The notes beneath the pieces are model-generated. The model searched no databases. It was not told the origin of the DNA and saw only the letters and a program-made list of their open reading frames with translations. A stretch of DNA of 64,000 bases, taken from contig NC_030996.1 of NCBI RefSeq assembly GCF_000149955.1, forward strand, positions 1,319,467-1,383,466, written 5' to 3'. Shown one piece after another: positions 22,059-33,766 of the stretch (its first letter is position 1; the number at the start of each line of letters is the position of its first letter). Source of the stretch: Fusarium oxysporum f. sp. lycopersici 4287 (taxonomy: Eukaryota > Ascomycota > Sordariomycetes > Hypocreales > Nectriaceae). The translations under genes were made by a program, and so were the position numbers.

Positions 22059-23239
22059 ATGTCGTTTCGTGGTCCCAGGTCTCGTCCTCGTCAGGAGGAG
22101 GGGGGCGGTCTCAACAACTTTCGCGTCTTGGACCAATCCCAACCTGATCCTGTGAACACTCCGGATCTGCCACAGTCGTCCAGAACCTTCCGTGTCGCGG
22201 CATTTGTCTTCCATTTGGGGATGTCTATGCTCGAGTCTCGCCGGGGCCGTGAAGCTCTGGTAATGCTGATCTCAGACGCCTGGCGCGCCTCTGACCGTCG
22301 CGCTCAGAAAACATTCATCCCGAAAAGCAACTTTCAAACAGACTTGAATGAAGCTCGTCGATTTGTTGATACTTTTCTTGCCAAGTGCCGCGCCGAGCCA
22401 CCGAACATTATCATCAGCGATAGGATCACTGGTGAGGGTCTGGCCCAGAGGGTAGATTGGCCCAGCATTCTCGGTTCCCAGATAGGCGATTATAATCCAA
22501 AATGGGCTGCAATGTTCCGGCTGAACAAAAGTGTAGGTTTCTCGAGATAATTGCATTGTATTAAGCTGACCCTGTCTACACCAGGTTGTGGACAGTGCCG
22601 TGAACGCAGCTGAGTTACGAGACGTTGAAGCACTGCAGAAAATATTGTTCTTGCTCAGCATTTCTGTTGCTCATGAGCTTGTGCATATGCTTATGGGATT
22701 CATGTTCGGAGATTCTGAAAGGCTCACGCCTCCTGTCATAAATCATCCACCAGGCACTCCGCGAGGTCCAAGAGCTGGTGAATCTGGCCGATACTGGGAA
22801 GCGAAGTTCTTCGGCTGCGTCGTTGAAGCCCATCATGACCCCCGAGATCCTCGAGGTAGCAATCAGGCAGGGATCTTCTTCGGCACCTTGGACGGGCGCC
22901 GTAGCTTTCCGATGCAACACCAGATCATCATGAGATATGTTCAACTAGGTAAGACACGTGATATTCCATGTCCTTCTCAGCTAACACAAGTTTTTTGCAG
23001 ATTTCACAGTTCCAATTTACAGTTCCAACATTGCAACATCTCGAATATCCGCTGGTGCGGTCGCCATGCAAGATATTCGGCGACCTTCTAGGTTTCCAGA
23101 TGTAGGTGGTGACCTGACACCATATTTCGAAATGATCAACTCTTTACCGAGACAAAGAGTTAGCCGTGATGGACTTGAGGAGATCATGCACATGGCAATG
23201 AGGCCTGAGTTTGTTCGGCCGGTTTCAGTACGGGTTTAG
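22059..23239 (+). CDS. Hypothetical protein with an HExxH metalloprotease-like motif
   Basis: Three exons: 22059-22530, 22585-22949 and 23001-23239, edges from consensus splice sites with possible 1-2 base error. The product is about 358 residues. In the second exon a hydrophobic helix carries HELVH (SISVAHELVHMLMGF), matching the zincin HExxH signature. Downstream lies GESGRYWEAKFFGC, in which the Glu could be a third zinc ligand as in gluzincins. There is no signal peptide. The N-terminal 40 residues are Arg/Gly/Pro-rich. The motif can occur by chance, so a protease role is inference only. I do not recognise the family. Confidence 0.68.
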
Positions 23240-23679
23240 TTGGTGGTGTCCAAGACTTTTTAGTTCTGATCGATGGGTTGTTGTTGTTGGGTTCTATTGA
23301 TGAAGGCTCGTAAATCTCTTGGCGCTTTTGTTCCTGAAGTATCGTCACTCAGTTATCGTTTAACATCCACCGTGGACCGAGAATTGTTTGTTGATGCTTA
23401 AGTGAATAAAGTCTGAATCCTGATCAAGTGTACACTAGTAGATCAAGCTTGTAAGCATATTCATGCGGCGTTTACGTTAACCATGTAAAGCTCTAAACTT
23501 GTAGAATAAAAGACAGCACCTCAGAACACGGAACATCGAAATGAAACATAATTCACACAGGCTATATTTAATAAGAATTGTCACTTATCCATATAGAACC
23601 ATATACTTCGCAAGTGGCTTCTGCCTATGTGCTGATAGCTCAACTATACATCTACTACTATCCCTCTCCATCCTCCATC
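23240..23679. other. Intergenic region
   Basis: 3' flank of the HExxH gene and promoter of the next small gene. Nothing distinctive. Confidence 0.4.
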
Positions 23680-24117
23680 ATGAGTACACTTAACCTCCAT
23701 CTCACAATCTTAAAGGAGCGCGGTCAAAGTCAGCCTCGACACTGGATCTTGATGTTTGCAGAAGAAAACGCCACTCATGCTATCTTCCACCATGTAACTG
23801 GCGGACCCATGCACAGTAAGCCGTATGAAGTTGTCATTGAGCCCAAGCACGTCGAAAGCCATGGTATCGAGAAGCGTTACTTGATTGCTGAGGTCCTCGA
23901 GAAGGATGGGCAGAAGGTCAAGGCCGCTGTGCGGCAAGCTCCTCCACTGCTCTGTCAGCGCTGGATCTTGAACGTTCTCGAGGACTTGGGGAAGCAAGGT
24001 GTTATTCCTGAAGGAACATATTCCAAGTGGAATGAAGCCTTGGAAACTGGTCCGTTCTCAGATGATGGTGCTCCTTCGAAGAAGTCTTTGGGCGACGGCG
24101 ATGCCACTGACGCTTAA
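23680..24117 (+). CDS. Small conserved fungal protein (DUF6914-like layout)
   Basis: A 145-residue intronless protein. The ATG at 23680 is preferred to an upstream in-frame start because the conserved part begins just after it (HLTILKERG, then PRHWILMF). Its order of elements (a HW motif, a beta-rich segment with HHVTGGP, then CQRWILNVLEDLGKQGVI and a C-terminal Trp) recalls fungal DUF6914-type proteins. No signal peptide or membrane segment. Function unknown. Confidence 0.62.
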   Translation: MSTLNLHLTILKERGQSQPRHWILMFAEENATHAIFHHVTGGPMHSKPYEVVIEPKHVESHGIEKRYLIAEVLEKDGQKVKAAVRQAPPLLCQRWILNVLEDLGKQGVIPEGTYSKWNEALETGPFSDDGAPSKKSLGDGDATDA

Positions 24118-24573
24118 GGTTACCCAGGTACGTAGATTTCCATCTGACTTAATCAACAGTTGAAATGTACTATTTGTGATTTGAGTAGGAGATAGAGGAG
24201 TTAAGTTGTGTTTGTGTAAGGATGAAGAAACCGACTTGATCTTCAGGGAGCAAAAGAACTTCTATCTTTAGGTCAAAATGCCAAAAACTAGTCTAAGGAC
24301 CCACTAAATTTACACTAAATTTACCTAAGTCTTTTGCTGTTTAGGATAAATTTCATCACTTTTACTCAGGGTATTGTGATTCCCGCAGATGCGGTAAATG
24401 TGCATATTCCGCGCAGATTATTTTACTTCACTCTTCGTGCTTGATTTGGACCAGCTCACGCTAATATAGCCCTATTTGGATTGCTGAATGGCTAATTTCG
24501 ACTGTTGCTTAAGTCTTGCTCCTTTGTAACCAGCAGCAATAATCTACGGGGCATATAAGATTGGCTTCTCTTC
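24118..24573. other. Convergent intergenic spacer
   Basis: Includes a short direct repeat of an ACTAAATTTAC unit near 24303-24325. No gene seen. Confidence 0.4.
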
Positions 24574-26505
24574 TCATGAAACCCATTCAAGTCTTTCACC
24601 AACCTCCATCGAAATAGGCTCAGTTGTTTCCAGATCAAATTCAACCTTATCAAGTAACTGTAGTTCTACGGCCTGCGCCAGACCATCCACGTATCCCTCC
24701 GTAGTGAAGCAAATCTTGGTTCCGAAGACCAACTCGCTCGTATCCGGTGCGGCAGCACTCTCTGGGAGCCGGTCCCCACCGTTCAGGCGACATAATGCCG
24801 CTATAATGCTGAGAAAGTCTTTGGTGTAAGCTTGGTTGGACCGGTCTTCCAATACCTGAAGGTTGTCTATAAAGACATGCACCAATCTCGGGCCTAGCTC
24901 ACGCACATCGCAGACCAGCTGGAGCGTCTCGGCCACACCTAATGTCCCTTGCGCGAGGGCAGCGAAGCGTGCAGGAGATAGGTCCACCCGGGAATAACCC
25001 CTCTCTGGGATTAGTTGGACGAGTTGCGTGACAATGGAGGCCATGAATGCCGCAAGGCAGGCTCTCTTGGACGTTCCTAAGGCGTCATGATTTGTGAACG
25101 TGCAAAAATAAGCGACAAACGGGATGTTATGGTTCCGTGCCAGAGCCGTTAGAGATACCGCCGTCATGGAATTTTGGCCCGGTCGTGAGACGTCATGAGG
25201 GCCTTGAATCCAGAAATTGCTTGAGCTAAGATCTCGCAGCCACGTTTGCAGGCGATGGTGCACATGCCTATCAATTTGGAGAAGTGATGACTGCGTGACA
25301 GCCTCTGTTAGATGCTCGACCTGATTCTTCCATTGAGTGGTGAAGTTGGTTAGCTCTGCCTGGATCTCTGCGCGGTTGTACCTGTAATGCGCTTTCGGGC
25401 GCGAGCGAGCCTCCAGTTCTGAGAATGGTGGTTCATTGGCATCACTGACTGCCGCATCAGAGCATTCTTCCGCTGTTCCTTCAATCATGCTTGTGACCAA
25501 GGCTAGCTGGGGCCGTTCCATAATGAAAAGTTGTTGTTGTTCTAGCAACTGTTGGAGGGACTCGCCGAGGAATAATCTTTGCTCATTTAGTTGGTTCGGT
25601 AAACGATACAAGAGTTCCTTTTGATTCTGAATCACCATCTCCAAAGATACAGTGGTGCGGTGTCGAAAGTCGAGGCTGACGTGGCGTTCCATGCGACGTT
25701 CGATAGCCAACATTCGATCTTTCTTCGCAGTGAAAAGTTTGTTGAATGCACCATCATCGAAGCTGGTGAGGAAACGTTTCCAGCCAGACTTGGACCATTT
25801 GTTGAAGACGTCGGTGAAGAATTCAAAGACAATGACATAAAGCTCCTGGATATACTGACGAAGTGATGGAATATTTCCGTGCTCCATCATTTGCCGGTTC
25901 CAGAAATCAATATCATGGCTTAGATCGTCGAGCGTATCGGCTACCCCCTCAGCGATATTCTGGTGGTTAATTGTCGCCTGAGCGATGGCTGAGAGGGACC
26001 CCGTTAGTAGAGTGACATACTTGTCGTCTTTTGGAACGATTGCGAGCAGTGAGCTGTGGTCGTGGCATGTCTCGCAAAGGCTGTGAAATTTGGATTTGAG
26101 CTTTCCCAACTTGCTTTCTTCACGGTCCGACTGCCATGTCGCCGAGGCTTTATTGACGGTAGCCACGAGGTAACTGATGTCTGGTCGGTCGCGTCCGTCG
26201 AGTTGCATCTGCTGGTCTTTGGGGAGATCGCGTCGAAATTTGTCCCATGCCGCATAAAGCCTCCGGCTCTGTTCAAACAAAACCGCTTCTTCGTCTGGAA
26301 CACAGCCATTCGCCAGTTCCCTTCCCTCTAACAAAAGTTGGTCCCATTCATCTGGCGACGACCTCAACCGTTCTCGGTTTCTGTCAAACGCCACCTTGGC
26401 CGCAAGAGCGCGACCGAGGGGTTCTGCTGGCGTGGAATTCACGACATCATCGCTGAACCGCCTGGTGATTCCCTTGCTGGGCTCAGCTTTCGTGAATCTA
26501 TTCAT
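24574..26505 (-). CDS. DUF7708/NACHT-like protein with degenerate P-loop
   Basis: A single frame of 643 residues. Residues about 150-290 match the DUF7708 type of helical domain found before NACHT modules in fungal STAND proteins (key run FWNRQMMEHGN, then SGWKRFLTSFDDGAFNKLF). A coiled linker follows, then a P-loop-like region at about residue 435 (FWIQGPHDVSRPGQNS) where the usual GxxGxGK[ST] is replaced and the Lys is missing. A Walker-B-like strand is kept (LVHVFIDNLQVLEDR). The protein ends soon after, without ankyrin or WD repeats, so it looks like a shortened or catalytically dead STAND protein, a class used in fungal allorecognition and immunity. Divergent from an AAA ATPase 555 bp away. 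Confidence 0.72.
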   Translation of the reverse strand: MNRFTKAEPSKGITRRFSDDVVNSTPAEPLGRALAAKVAFDRNRERLRSSPDEWDQLLLEGRELANGCVPDEEAVLFEQSRRLYAAWDKFRRDLPKDQQMQLDGRDRPDISYLVATVNKASATWQSDREESKLGKLKSKFHSLCETCHDHSSLLAIVPKDDKYVTLLTGSLSAIAQATINHQNIAEGVADTLDDLSHDIDFWNRQMMEHGNIPSLRQYIQELYVIVFEFFTDVFNKWSKSGWKRFLTSFDDGAFNKLFTAKKDRMLAIERRMERHVSLDFRHRTTVSLEMVIQNQKELLYRLPNQLNEQRLFLGESLQQLLEQQQLFIMERPQLALVTSMIEGTAEECSDAAVSDANEPPFSELEARSRPKAHYRYNRAEIQAELTNFTTQWKNQVEHLTEAVTQSSLLQIDRHVHHRLQTWLRDLSSSNFWIQGPHDVSRPGQNSMTAVSLTALARNHNIPFVAYFCTFTNHDALGTSKRACLAAFMASIVTQLVQLIPERGYSRVDLSPARFAALAQGTLGVAETLQLVCDVRELGPRLVHVFIDNLQVLEDRSNQAYTKDFLSIIAALCRLNGGDRLPESAAAPDTSELVFGTKICFTTEGYVDGLAQAVELQLLDKVEFDLETTEPISMEVGERLEWVS

Positions 26506-27060
26506 GGCTTAGACAGGTCGAGAGGTCAATGAAAGAAAGTCTGATATCCTTCCTTGTCAAAGATGTACCGCAGGCAACGTTGGCTAGCTGCTGACAAGGT
26601 CCAATCTATATGTACATCAGCCCTTGGTCGATTCGCCCTGTCTCATAACCCCTGCCACCCCCTTCTTTATTCATTATTTTGTCCGTAACGGTTTTCTTCT
26701 CAGCGTGGCTCACCTATCATGGTAAACAGGGCTGGGAAGTCGCGCTATCACGCCTGCAATAGCGGTTTTCCTTCACTCCTTACTCAGACAAAACAGGGAC
26801 CAGCTACTTGGGTTCCAATGCTCTTGAATCTTCTTTTTCTGAGTCGCCTCCTCTCTTGCTGACGTGTTCATGGGAACACTGCATGATGGTGGGGTGGGCC
26901 TGTTCATCTACAGCCTGATTAAGGGCCATAATCATCATCTGCCCCTCTCCGCCGCTCTGCTGATATCATCGCAAGAGCATCAATCAAGGATTAACTCCTG
27001 TGAATCTTTCTGCTTTCTATGTAATACAGGCTCAAGCCATACCGTCAAATCTCATCACGC
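26506..27060. promoter_or_regulatory. Divergent promoter of DUF7708 and AAA ATPase genes
   Basis: Both genes start at its edges. An upstream ORF for 69 codons (26864-27073) overlaps the AAA start and is not called. Confidence 0.45.
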
Positions 27061-29983
27061 ATGGCATCAATAGTTAGGTCTGAGACGGGCGCGACGGAAA
27101 AGTCTGTGAGTCCGTCTTCAGCGGCGGCCTCGGGCCCGCCCCGCCCGATTGACGGCCAACGCTCGCGACATTACCCTACTGTCCCGTACTTGAATGTTGA
27201 TGGTGACGACGTGGACGTGGGCTTTGGATACCCGTACGAAAGAGAAACGCTTCGCCGCGGTGAGATCAAGAGAAACCTTGTGATTGATCTGCCCAAGCTC
27301 CGACAACGTGAGGACTCAGATGCAGAGCATCTGCCTGTCGGGCCGGCCATTATCTGGAACGCCAGAGTCTACCAGAGCCTTGGAAAACCTCGCAGCGAGG
27401 ATCTCCACTTACACCGACCTGACCTGACTTACGTCGATGATCGACCTATTGAGTTTTCCATTGGCTTTTCCCCCACGAAGCCGCCAGTTCAAACAGATGA
27501 GGATGTGCCACAACCCGAGGCATGGAATGGACCTGTCATAACTATTGAAACTTTTGTCCAAGCGGATATTGATCAGGATAGGCTATCGGAAATGAAGAGG
27601 CTACCGGAAATAGTGGCTTCGCCTTGCCTTGATCTGTTGAATCCAAAGCATGTTTCCCGACGACATCTCGTGGTGGAATCCCCGTTCCTTGCTGAGGGCC
27701 TCTGTGACCTCGTTGAATATTATCCATCATTCCATGAGATGTTGTTGGATGACTCAAAAGGAGGAGAGCTGAGGATTGAAGAGCCCTTTGCTGTTCTTTT
27801 TCACCATTTTGACGCTATCGCAGCCATGGCCAACGAAACTAACGGTCCAACGGTTTGCAACGCTGAGGATGAACGTATGGATAAAGGAACGGACTTGAAA
27901 GTCGTTCATTCACAGCATTTGATGGAATTTCTCAGGCCAATCTACACTGAGTCCATCCTAACATGTCAAGAGCATCTTTCCAGCTCCGTCCCGCAGGTCG
28001 CGTTTGACATGGTCTGGTATCCTCTCAAACCCGGGACAGATGTCTATGTACAAGTTGACGGATCAACGCATGCTGCAGTTGTGATGGGCGTCAGACGAGC
28101 TGATGTTTCTGCGTCCAGGGTGTGGGGGACCGGGAGTGACGGGTCTTGGCTGGTCGACCTCTGGCGGCTTGAAAGTGATGGCTCCAGCCTTGGAAGAGGC
28201 TTCTTTTCTGCAAGCGTAAACTCTTACTCTGGTCTCCGAGATGTAGTTAGTCTTCCAGTGTGTCCAGTTTCAATTTGGGATGCGCACGACGATGGCGAGC
28301 GACGTGGGAGGATCTTACGCCGCGCTGCAACTTTCATCAAGGCGCTTCGACGGGGCAATCTCCTCGTGGATTACAAGGGGCCCATCAAACATACGGCCCA
28401 ATATGTGAGGCCTGAACTTGCTGAGAAACGGTAGATATGCCACTGACGCCTCCACAGTACACGGGAAAGGTGGTTATCGACCATCGAAGAGGTCGTGCGG
28501 AATCTGACATCCACCGGACCCTTTCTCCAGAGGTTCGAGACTATTCAACCCGATTCCAGGAGTATGATGGGATCCTTATCAACAATGATAGGTCCTTCTA
28601 CACCACCAAAGATACTGGAAACCGTCTCCCGAACCCTGTATCCAGACGGGCCAACAGCAACGACGCCATGGTTAACGGGGAGGAGATGCAGGTATGGCTT
28701 GACAATGTACCTGAGCACCGTCCCCTCGACATTATTCGCGTAGATATCAGCGGTTACGTCGTGGAACAACTCACAGAGCACCAACTCCTTTTGCTATGCC
28801 CAAACGCTTTGGCATATGGCCTGAGACGCAAGCACTGGAGTAGGCCCATCCCCCTCTCTTGATTGTCCTCACAATGGCACTAATATAATTTTAGTGTTGA
28901 TCTCTCTCGACTATGTTGAAGAGTCCGTGCCATCAGATGAGAGTATTTCGAATCTCATTATTGCCCAGGATGAGTTGAAGACCATACAGGCTCTTTCGAA
29001 TCGCCAGAATAGTGAGACAAGACACTGGTCGGCGGATTTCATTGAGGGGAAGGGATCGGGGCAGATCATACTGCTACATGGTATCTCCTCCTTAATAAAA
29101 TCTTCTTTGCTCTTACAGTCCTAACAGACAATCTCTCCCTAGGTCCCCCAGGAGTCGGCAAGACTTACACAGTCGGTACGTCAGCGGCGAATTTCCAGAC
29201 TGAAACTAGCTAACGAAACGAAGAAGCTATCTCTGAATGGTTGCACAGGCCACTCCTCGCTCTCACAGTGGCTGATATCGGCACGGTCGAAACACTCGTT
29301 GAAGGCGAGCTTATGAAATGGTTTGATCTTGCGGAAGCTTGGAACGCAGTGCTTCTCGTTGATGAAGCAGATATCTTCCTCGAACGACGGCAAAATAGAG
29401 ACCTCGCCAGAAACGGACTGGTATCAGGTAAGTTCTCCGCCTAGCCTTTGTCTCGGTGATGCAAGGTAACGTTCCATCTACAGCCTTCCTGCGACGAATG
29501 GAATACTTCAAAGGTCTGCTGTTCCTGACTACCAATCGCGTTGGACAAATCGACGACGCCTTCATTTCACGCGTCCACGTGGCAATCGGATATCAGGCCC
29601 TCGACGAAGAGACCAGGCGAAAGGTCTGGAGTGGCTTTTTCCGCAAACTGGTGCGCGAACGTGCTGGCAAGGTACAGATCGCATCAGACGCGAAGAAATG
29701 GGTTCTTGAGACCGCTGGCGAGACGAGTCTTAACGGACGGGATATTCGCAATGCGTTGCAGACAGCTATCACGCTGGCAGAGTTTGAGAGTGAAGAAGAT
29801 CCAGATTATGATGGTGCATTGGTAACAGTTGTCACTAAGGCCCATTTTCAGAAGGTACTGGAGATGTGCAATCGGTTCAGCAGCTATGTAACGAGCATTC
29901 GGAGGGAAGACGAGATGAAGCGTGCCCAAGGGCGTGGGGATCGGAATGATTATGGCAATGGGTTTGATAGCAGGATGTGCTAA
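27061..29983 (+). CDS. DUF7025-AAA+ ATPase
   Basis: Six exons: 27061-28404, 28458-28839, 28895-29080, 29143-29175, 29224-29427 and 29484-29983. They give 882 residues. The N-terminal half resembles the DUF7025 region of a large fungal AAA family (VEYYPSFHEM, then PFAVLFHHFDAI). The AAA module is complete: DFIEGKGSGQIILLHG leads into Walker A GPPGVGKT carried by the 33-nt exon 4, Walker B AVLLVDEADIFLERR in exon 5, and a sensor-1-like LFLTTNR in exon 6. It should hydrolyse ATP to remodel a substrate that is unknown. The tail is charged (EDEMKRAQGRGDRND). Long open segments such as 28437-28862 are partial exons. Confidence 0.87.
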
Positions 29984-30361
29984 TTACTTGTCACTACCGC
30001 TTCAACACAACGGTTATTGGCTCATGTGGCGGTGGGTTTTCGAAAGCCAGTCTCTGTGCCTCTGATACATATAAAGATCTTCGAAAAAGGACCATGAGAA
30101 CTTGAAGAGAAGAAGTTCGATGGTAAGGAAGGGTTTTCATGTGCTTATGTTGGTGTTGCCAAGCGGAGGTATATCTGGCTAACTAGACATACAACATATA
30201 AGGACAGCAAACATCGAGTGCATGCGAATAGAGACAAGGAAAGTCATCTGTCAAAACGGTATCTGTTTGTCGTGAAGCAGTTTGGCCGTGAACGGGGCTG
30301 TGGGTCATGGAGCCATCAAGTTGCAGAATTAGCGGCCGGGGTCCCATCAACAACCAACAAA
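29984..30361. other. Intergenic region
   Basis: 3' flank of the AAA ATPase gene. Nothing recognisable before the tRNA-His gene. Confidence 0.4.
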
Positions 30362-30443
30362 GCCGTCATCGTATAGGGGTCAGTACATCAGTTTGTGGCT
30401 ATTGAAAGCACTGAAAACGCAAGTTCGAGTCTTGCTGACGGCA
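30362..30443 (+). tRNA. tRNA-His (GTG) with an intron
   Basis: Acceptor GCCGTCA pairs with TGACGGC, followed by an A at 30443. The anticodon stem TCAGT/ACTGA flanks TTGTGG (anticodon GTG) and an intron of about 10 nt after position 37. The T-arm GCAAG-TTCGAGT-CTTGC is intact. The G(-1) of tRNA-His is added after transcription. Confidence 0.85.
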
Positions 30444-31110
30444 AACCCATTCTTTTTGCTTTTTTTTTCACTTAAAATGGCTTCAAATCAAGTCTGTGCT
30501 GACTTTCTGTGTTTGTCCAGAAATGCCTCAGCGCGTCGGACCCCGGGCTGTGGCAAAATTGATTGCCCAACACATAATATAGTAGCTGATTAGGTGTTTG
30601 GCCAAGCTCGTATCGTGCATCCTGAACCTGGCCATTGGGGCTGTATCTAACATGCTCTCTTTTTTTGACGTGTTCGTTGAATTGGTACACCAACGTTCCT
30701 CCCGAGGGCAGTTGCGAGGACAAAGATTTGCTATACCCTAAATTATAAATACTATAAATGATCGCGGGGATGAAATGATCAATTGCATTGCTCGCGACAC
30801 ATCGTCAAAATGAGTGTTCGGAATAAGAGTTTTGCTGTGTTCAGGGTAAGTGATCAAATTTCAGCATTATGCAGTTAGTGCTAAAGACTTGGTCTGAAGT
30901 ATTGAACCGAGAAAACAGAGGATTAAAATATATCTTAAAGAGTCTTTAAGGGTTTCCTCTTAATTCTTTTCCAAATGACGCGGCCCTCACGTATGACATT
31001 TAGGAAGAAGAAAATATAGACAATGGCATGGCAGTAAAAGTTGCCAGTCACCTGCAGATTCTGTGAGCTTCAAGGACCCTAATCTGGCTGGCTCGAAACA
31101 AGTCAGCTAA
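30444..31110. other. Spacer between two tRNA genes
   Basis: Contains a T-rich run (30457-30468) just after the tRNA-His gene that could act as a Pol III terminator. No protein gene seen. Confidence 0.4.
30457..30468 (+). terminator. Probable Pol III terminator of tRNA-His
   Basis: T-rich tract with a run of nine T's, about 15 nt downstream of the mature tRNA end. Confidence 0.5.
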
Positions 31111-31192
31111 GCGTAATTGGTTTAGTGGTAAAATTCTCCGTTGCCATTCGAGCAGCGTCGGGGAGCCCAGGGTTCGATTCCCTGATTACGCA
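31111..31192 (+). tRNA. tRNA-Gly (GCC) with an intron
   Basis: Acceptor GCGTAAT pairs with ATTACGC. The D-arm GGTTTAGTGGTAAAA is the canonical eukaryotic tRNA-Gly form. Anticodon arm CTCCG/CGGGG encloses TTGCCAT (anticodon GCC) plus about 11 intron nucleotides. T-arm AGGGTTCGATTCCCT is intact. A T-rich stretch just downstream suits Pol III termination. Confidence 0.9.
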
Positions 31193-31557
31193 TTTCTTTT
31201 GCTCTTTCTACATCTTTTTGCCATTTGTTTTAGCTGATGTTATCTCCTTATGTTCAGTCGAGATGTTATGAAGTTTGTCGGCGACGCGTTACAAAGTCTA
31301 ACTGTCGCGTGGCAGCTTACCCTACAAGAATAAACCGCACTGTGGCTGCTGCGGCGTAACTTTGTTGTGGCGTCGTTACTATACCGGGCTAGACCGTTTG
31401 CAGATCTTACCTCACTTTAGTAATCGTGAACATGGATCGTATCAAGGACACTCTGTACGACTTCAGCCTCCCTTGATTCACCTCGTCATTTCAAACTCAC
31501 ATACAACATCCCCCTCATCACGCGCCAATTGAAGCCCCCATCACTGCGCGCGCATGA
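31193..31557. other. Intergenic region before the acyltransferase
   Basis: Probable promoter and 5' leader of the acyltransferase gene. Nothing else seen. Confidence 0.4.
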
Positions 31558-33014
31558 ATGCTTCCAATCGCTAGATCAAGACAATCCGTCAGCATGGGCG
31601 GGCAACAGCCGGATCTACTGCCTCGCTCCGAGCACGAAGATAAGCCCTCATCGTCAGCCCCAGCCTCGCGCTTCAACAGAGACAAGATCAGATGCCTCGA
31701 CGGTCTGCGCGGAATCGCATGTCTTCTTGTCTTCAATTACCATTTCTTCTGGCCATGGACGCCTGCTATTATGTTAGGCTATGGCGCGTTCCCTCCCCGC
31801 GCGCCTGAGCCGTATTGGGGACTGCAGTCGTTGCCTATTATTTGTCTCTTGCATCGTGGACGTGCTATGGTTGCCATTTTCTTCGCCATCTCGGGTTATG
31901 TTATTTGCCGCCATATTCTCCGTTTGATTCATGAGCGCAAGCTTGATACTGCTTATCAGAAGCTTGCCTCGTCTGTTTTCCGACGTGTCTTTCGCCTCTA
32001 TATTCCTCCCACCATCAGCATGTTCCTTGTCGCTGTGCTAGCTCAAATCGGTGTCTTCAAGTCCGAGTTCGCCATTTACAAGGGTCCCGACTCTCACTAC
32101 ATCAATGCGACAATTACTCATGCTGATTTGGCTGAGGGTAACTTCTGTGCTAACGGCACCGCTGTGAGAGGAGCAGCAGGTATTGCTAATTACCTGGGAA
32201 TAGAGACCACCACGTATCTTCGCAATACCACTGGATATCCTGAAGGAAACACTACAGAATGGACAGATATGCTCCTCTGTGTCAATCACACAACACGATC
32301 GTACGGACCCTCTCAGCTCTACACCTTGGAATCCGAGTATGAAGCTCAGTTCCCCAAGAATGACACCAACTCCACCAAGCCTGTCAAGGATACCACTGGC
32401 ATGGAGCGACTCGCAGCTCTCAGCTACCTCGATGACGAAGATGATCTGGATCTCACCTTCGGTAATGCCACCAATGCCACAAACCCATTGAACCTTACTT
32501 GGGTTCAGATGGGAGGCTCATGGGAGGAGCATCCCTTCATCCACCCAAACTTGACATACGCGATGAAGAACTTTACCAGATCCTACGCCGAGTGGGCCAA
32601 CCCCTTCAACTTCGGTCACTACCATACACGCTATGATCCGCATACCTTCACAATCCCAATGGAATTCCGTGGCTCGATGGTCATTTACATCTTCCTTCTT
32701 GGCACCGCTGCGATCAAGGCCAAATGGCGAACGAGAATCGGCTGCTTCCTCTCGGCGTACAGTCTCTTCATCGGACGATGGGACATGGCGACTTTCTTGG
32801 GCGGTATGTTGCTTTCAGAGCATGATGTTCGTCGTTCATCAGATCTGCCACCATCGGCTGCTGGCGCGAAGGGTCGCGGGGGAGATTTCCAACGGACAAC
32901 AAAAGGAACGGCGCTGCGATGGGCTGGTATCGTCCTGGCGTTGTATTTCTTGTCGTATCCCGACTCTGGTGCTGAGTACACGCCGGGTTTCGCCTATCTT
33001 TCGACCTGGGTACC

Positions 33015-33022
33015 CAAGTACT
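33015..33022. repeat. Left target-site duplication
   Basis: CAAGTACT directly abuts the left terminal inverted repeat and is repeated exactly at 33782-33789. Confidence 0.88.
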
Positions 33023-33037
33023 CAGGGTTCAAATCCA
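33023..33037 (+). repeat. Left terminal inverted repeat
   Basis: CAGGGTTCAAATCCA, exact complement of 33767-33781. Confidence 0.9.
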
Positions 33038-33766
33038 CGACACTCCACGACACATTTGTGAATATGGCGTGGATATGGATGCTGACTAATAATTTCGATG
33101 TGGAATGGGTGGAAATGGATCCATTATGGAAATGGATCCATATTGTGGAATTCGTGGAATGGAAACCTACTTCGTCCAACAATGGTAATTAATGGGTCCC
33201 GCCCGCCCTCGGTGACGTCAATGTTTTTGTCATTGGTCCATTAAAATCCGCCGTTGCTTGACGCAAAGGCAACACACCCACCGACGTTCCTGTTTCTTGT
33301 TATGCTGGATATTCGTAGCCGAACCGATATACCTATAGACGCGCCTTGCCGTCTCTCTCCGTCAAGATCCAGCTTTTGTAGAGCTGAAAGAGCCGTTGAT
33401 TGTCCTCTTCTGTTCGTTCTGGAACGGATGTGGTTGACTTGGTAGGATGGGGAGTGGCCATTTCGATTTGGGGTAGTAACGCGAGTAACAGTGAAGCCCC
33501 CAGAATGGACTCATTGTGTACGGAGGAAAATGGGGTGGCAAATCGATGTTGTGTTGTTGTGGGTGATAGAAAGTACTTAGGATATGCGGGATTTCACAAG
33601 GAAATCAAGGTATTTTCGAACCCCACCTAAAATATTCCACGATTTCCACATGTGGAACATGTGGAAGGGGCTTCGTGGCGTGGATATGGAAATGCTGAAG
33701 CCCACGTGGAATGGAATGGAATGGATATGGATCCACATTATGGATCCATATGTGGATTTCGTGGTA

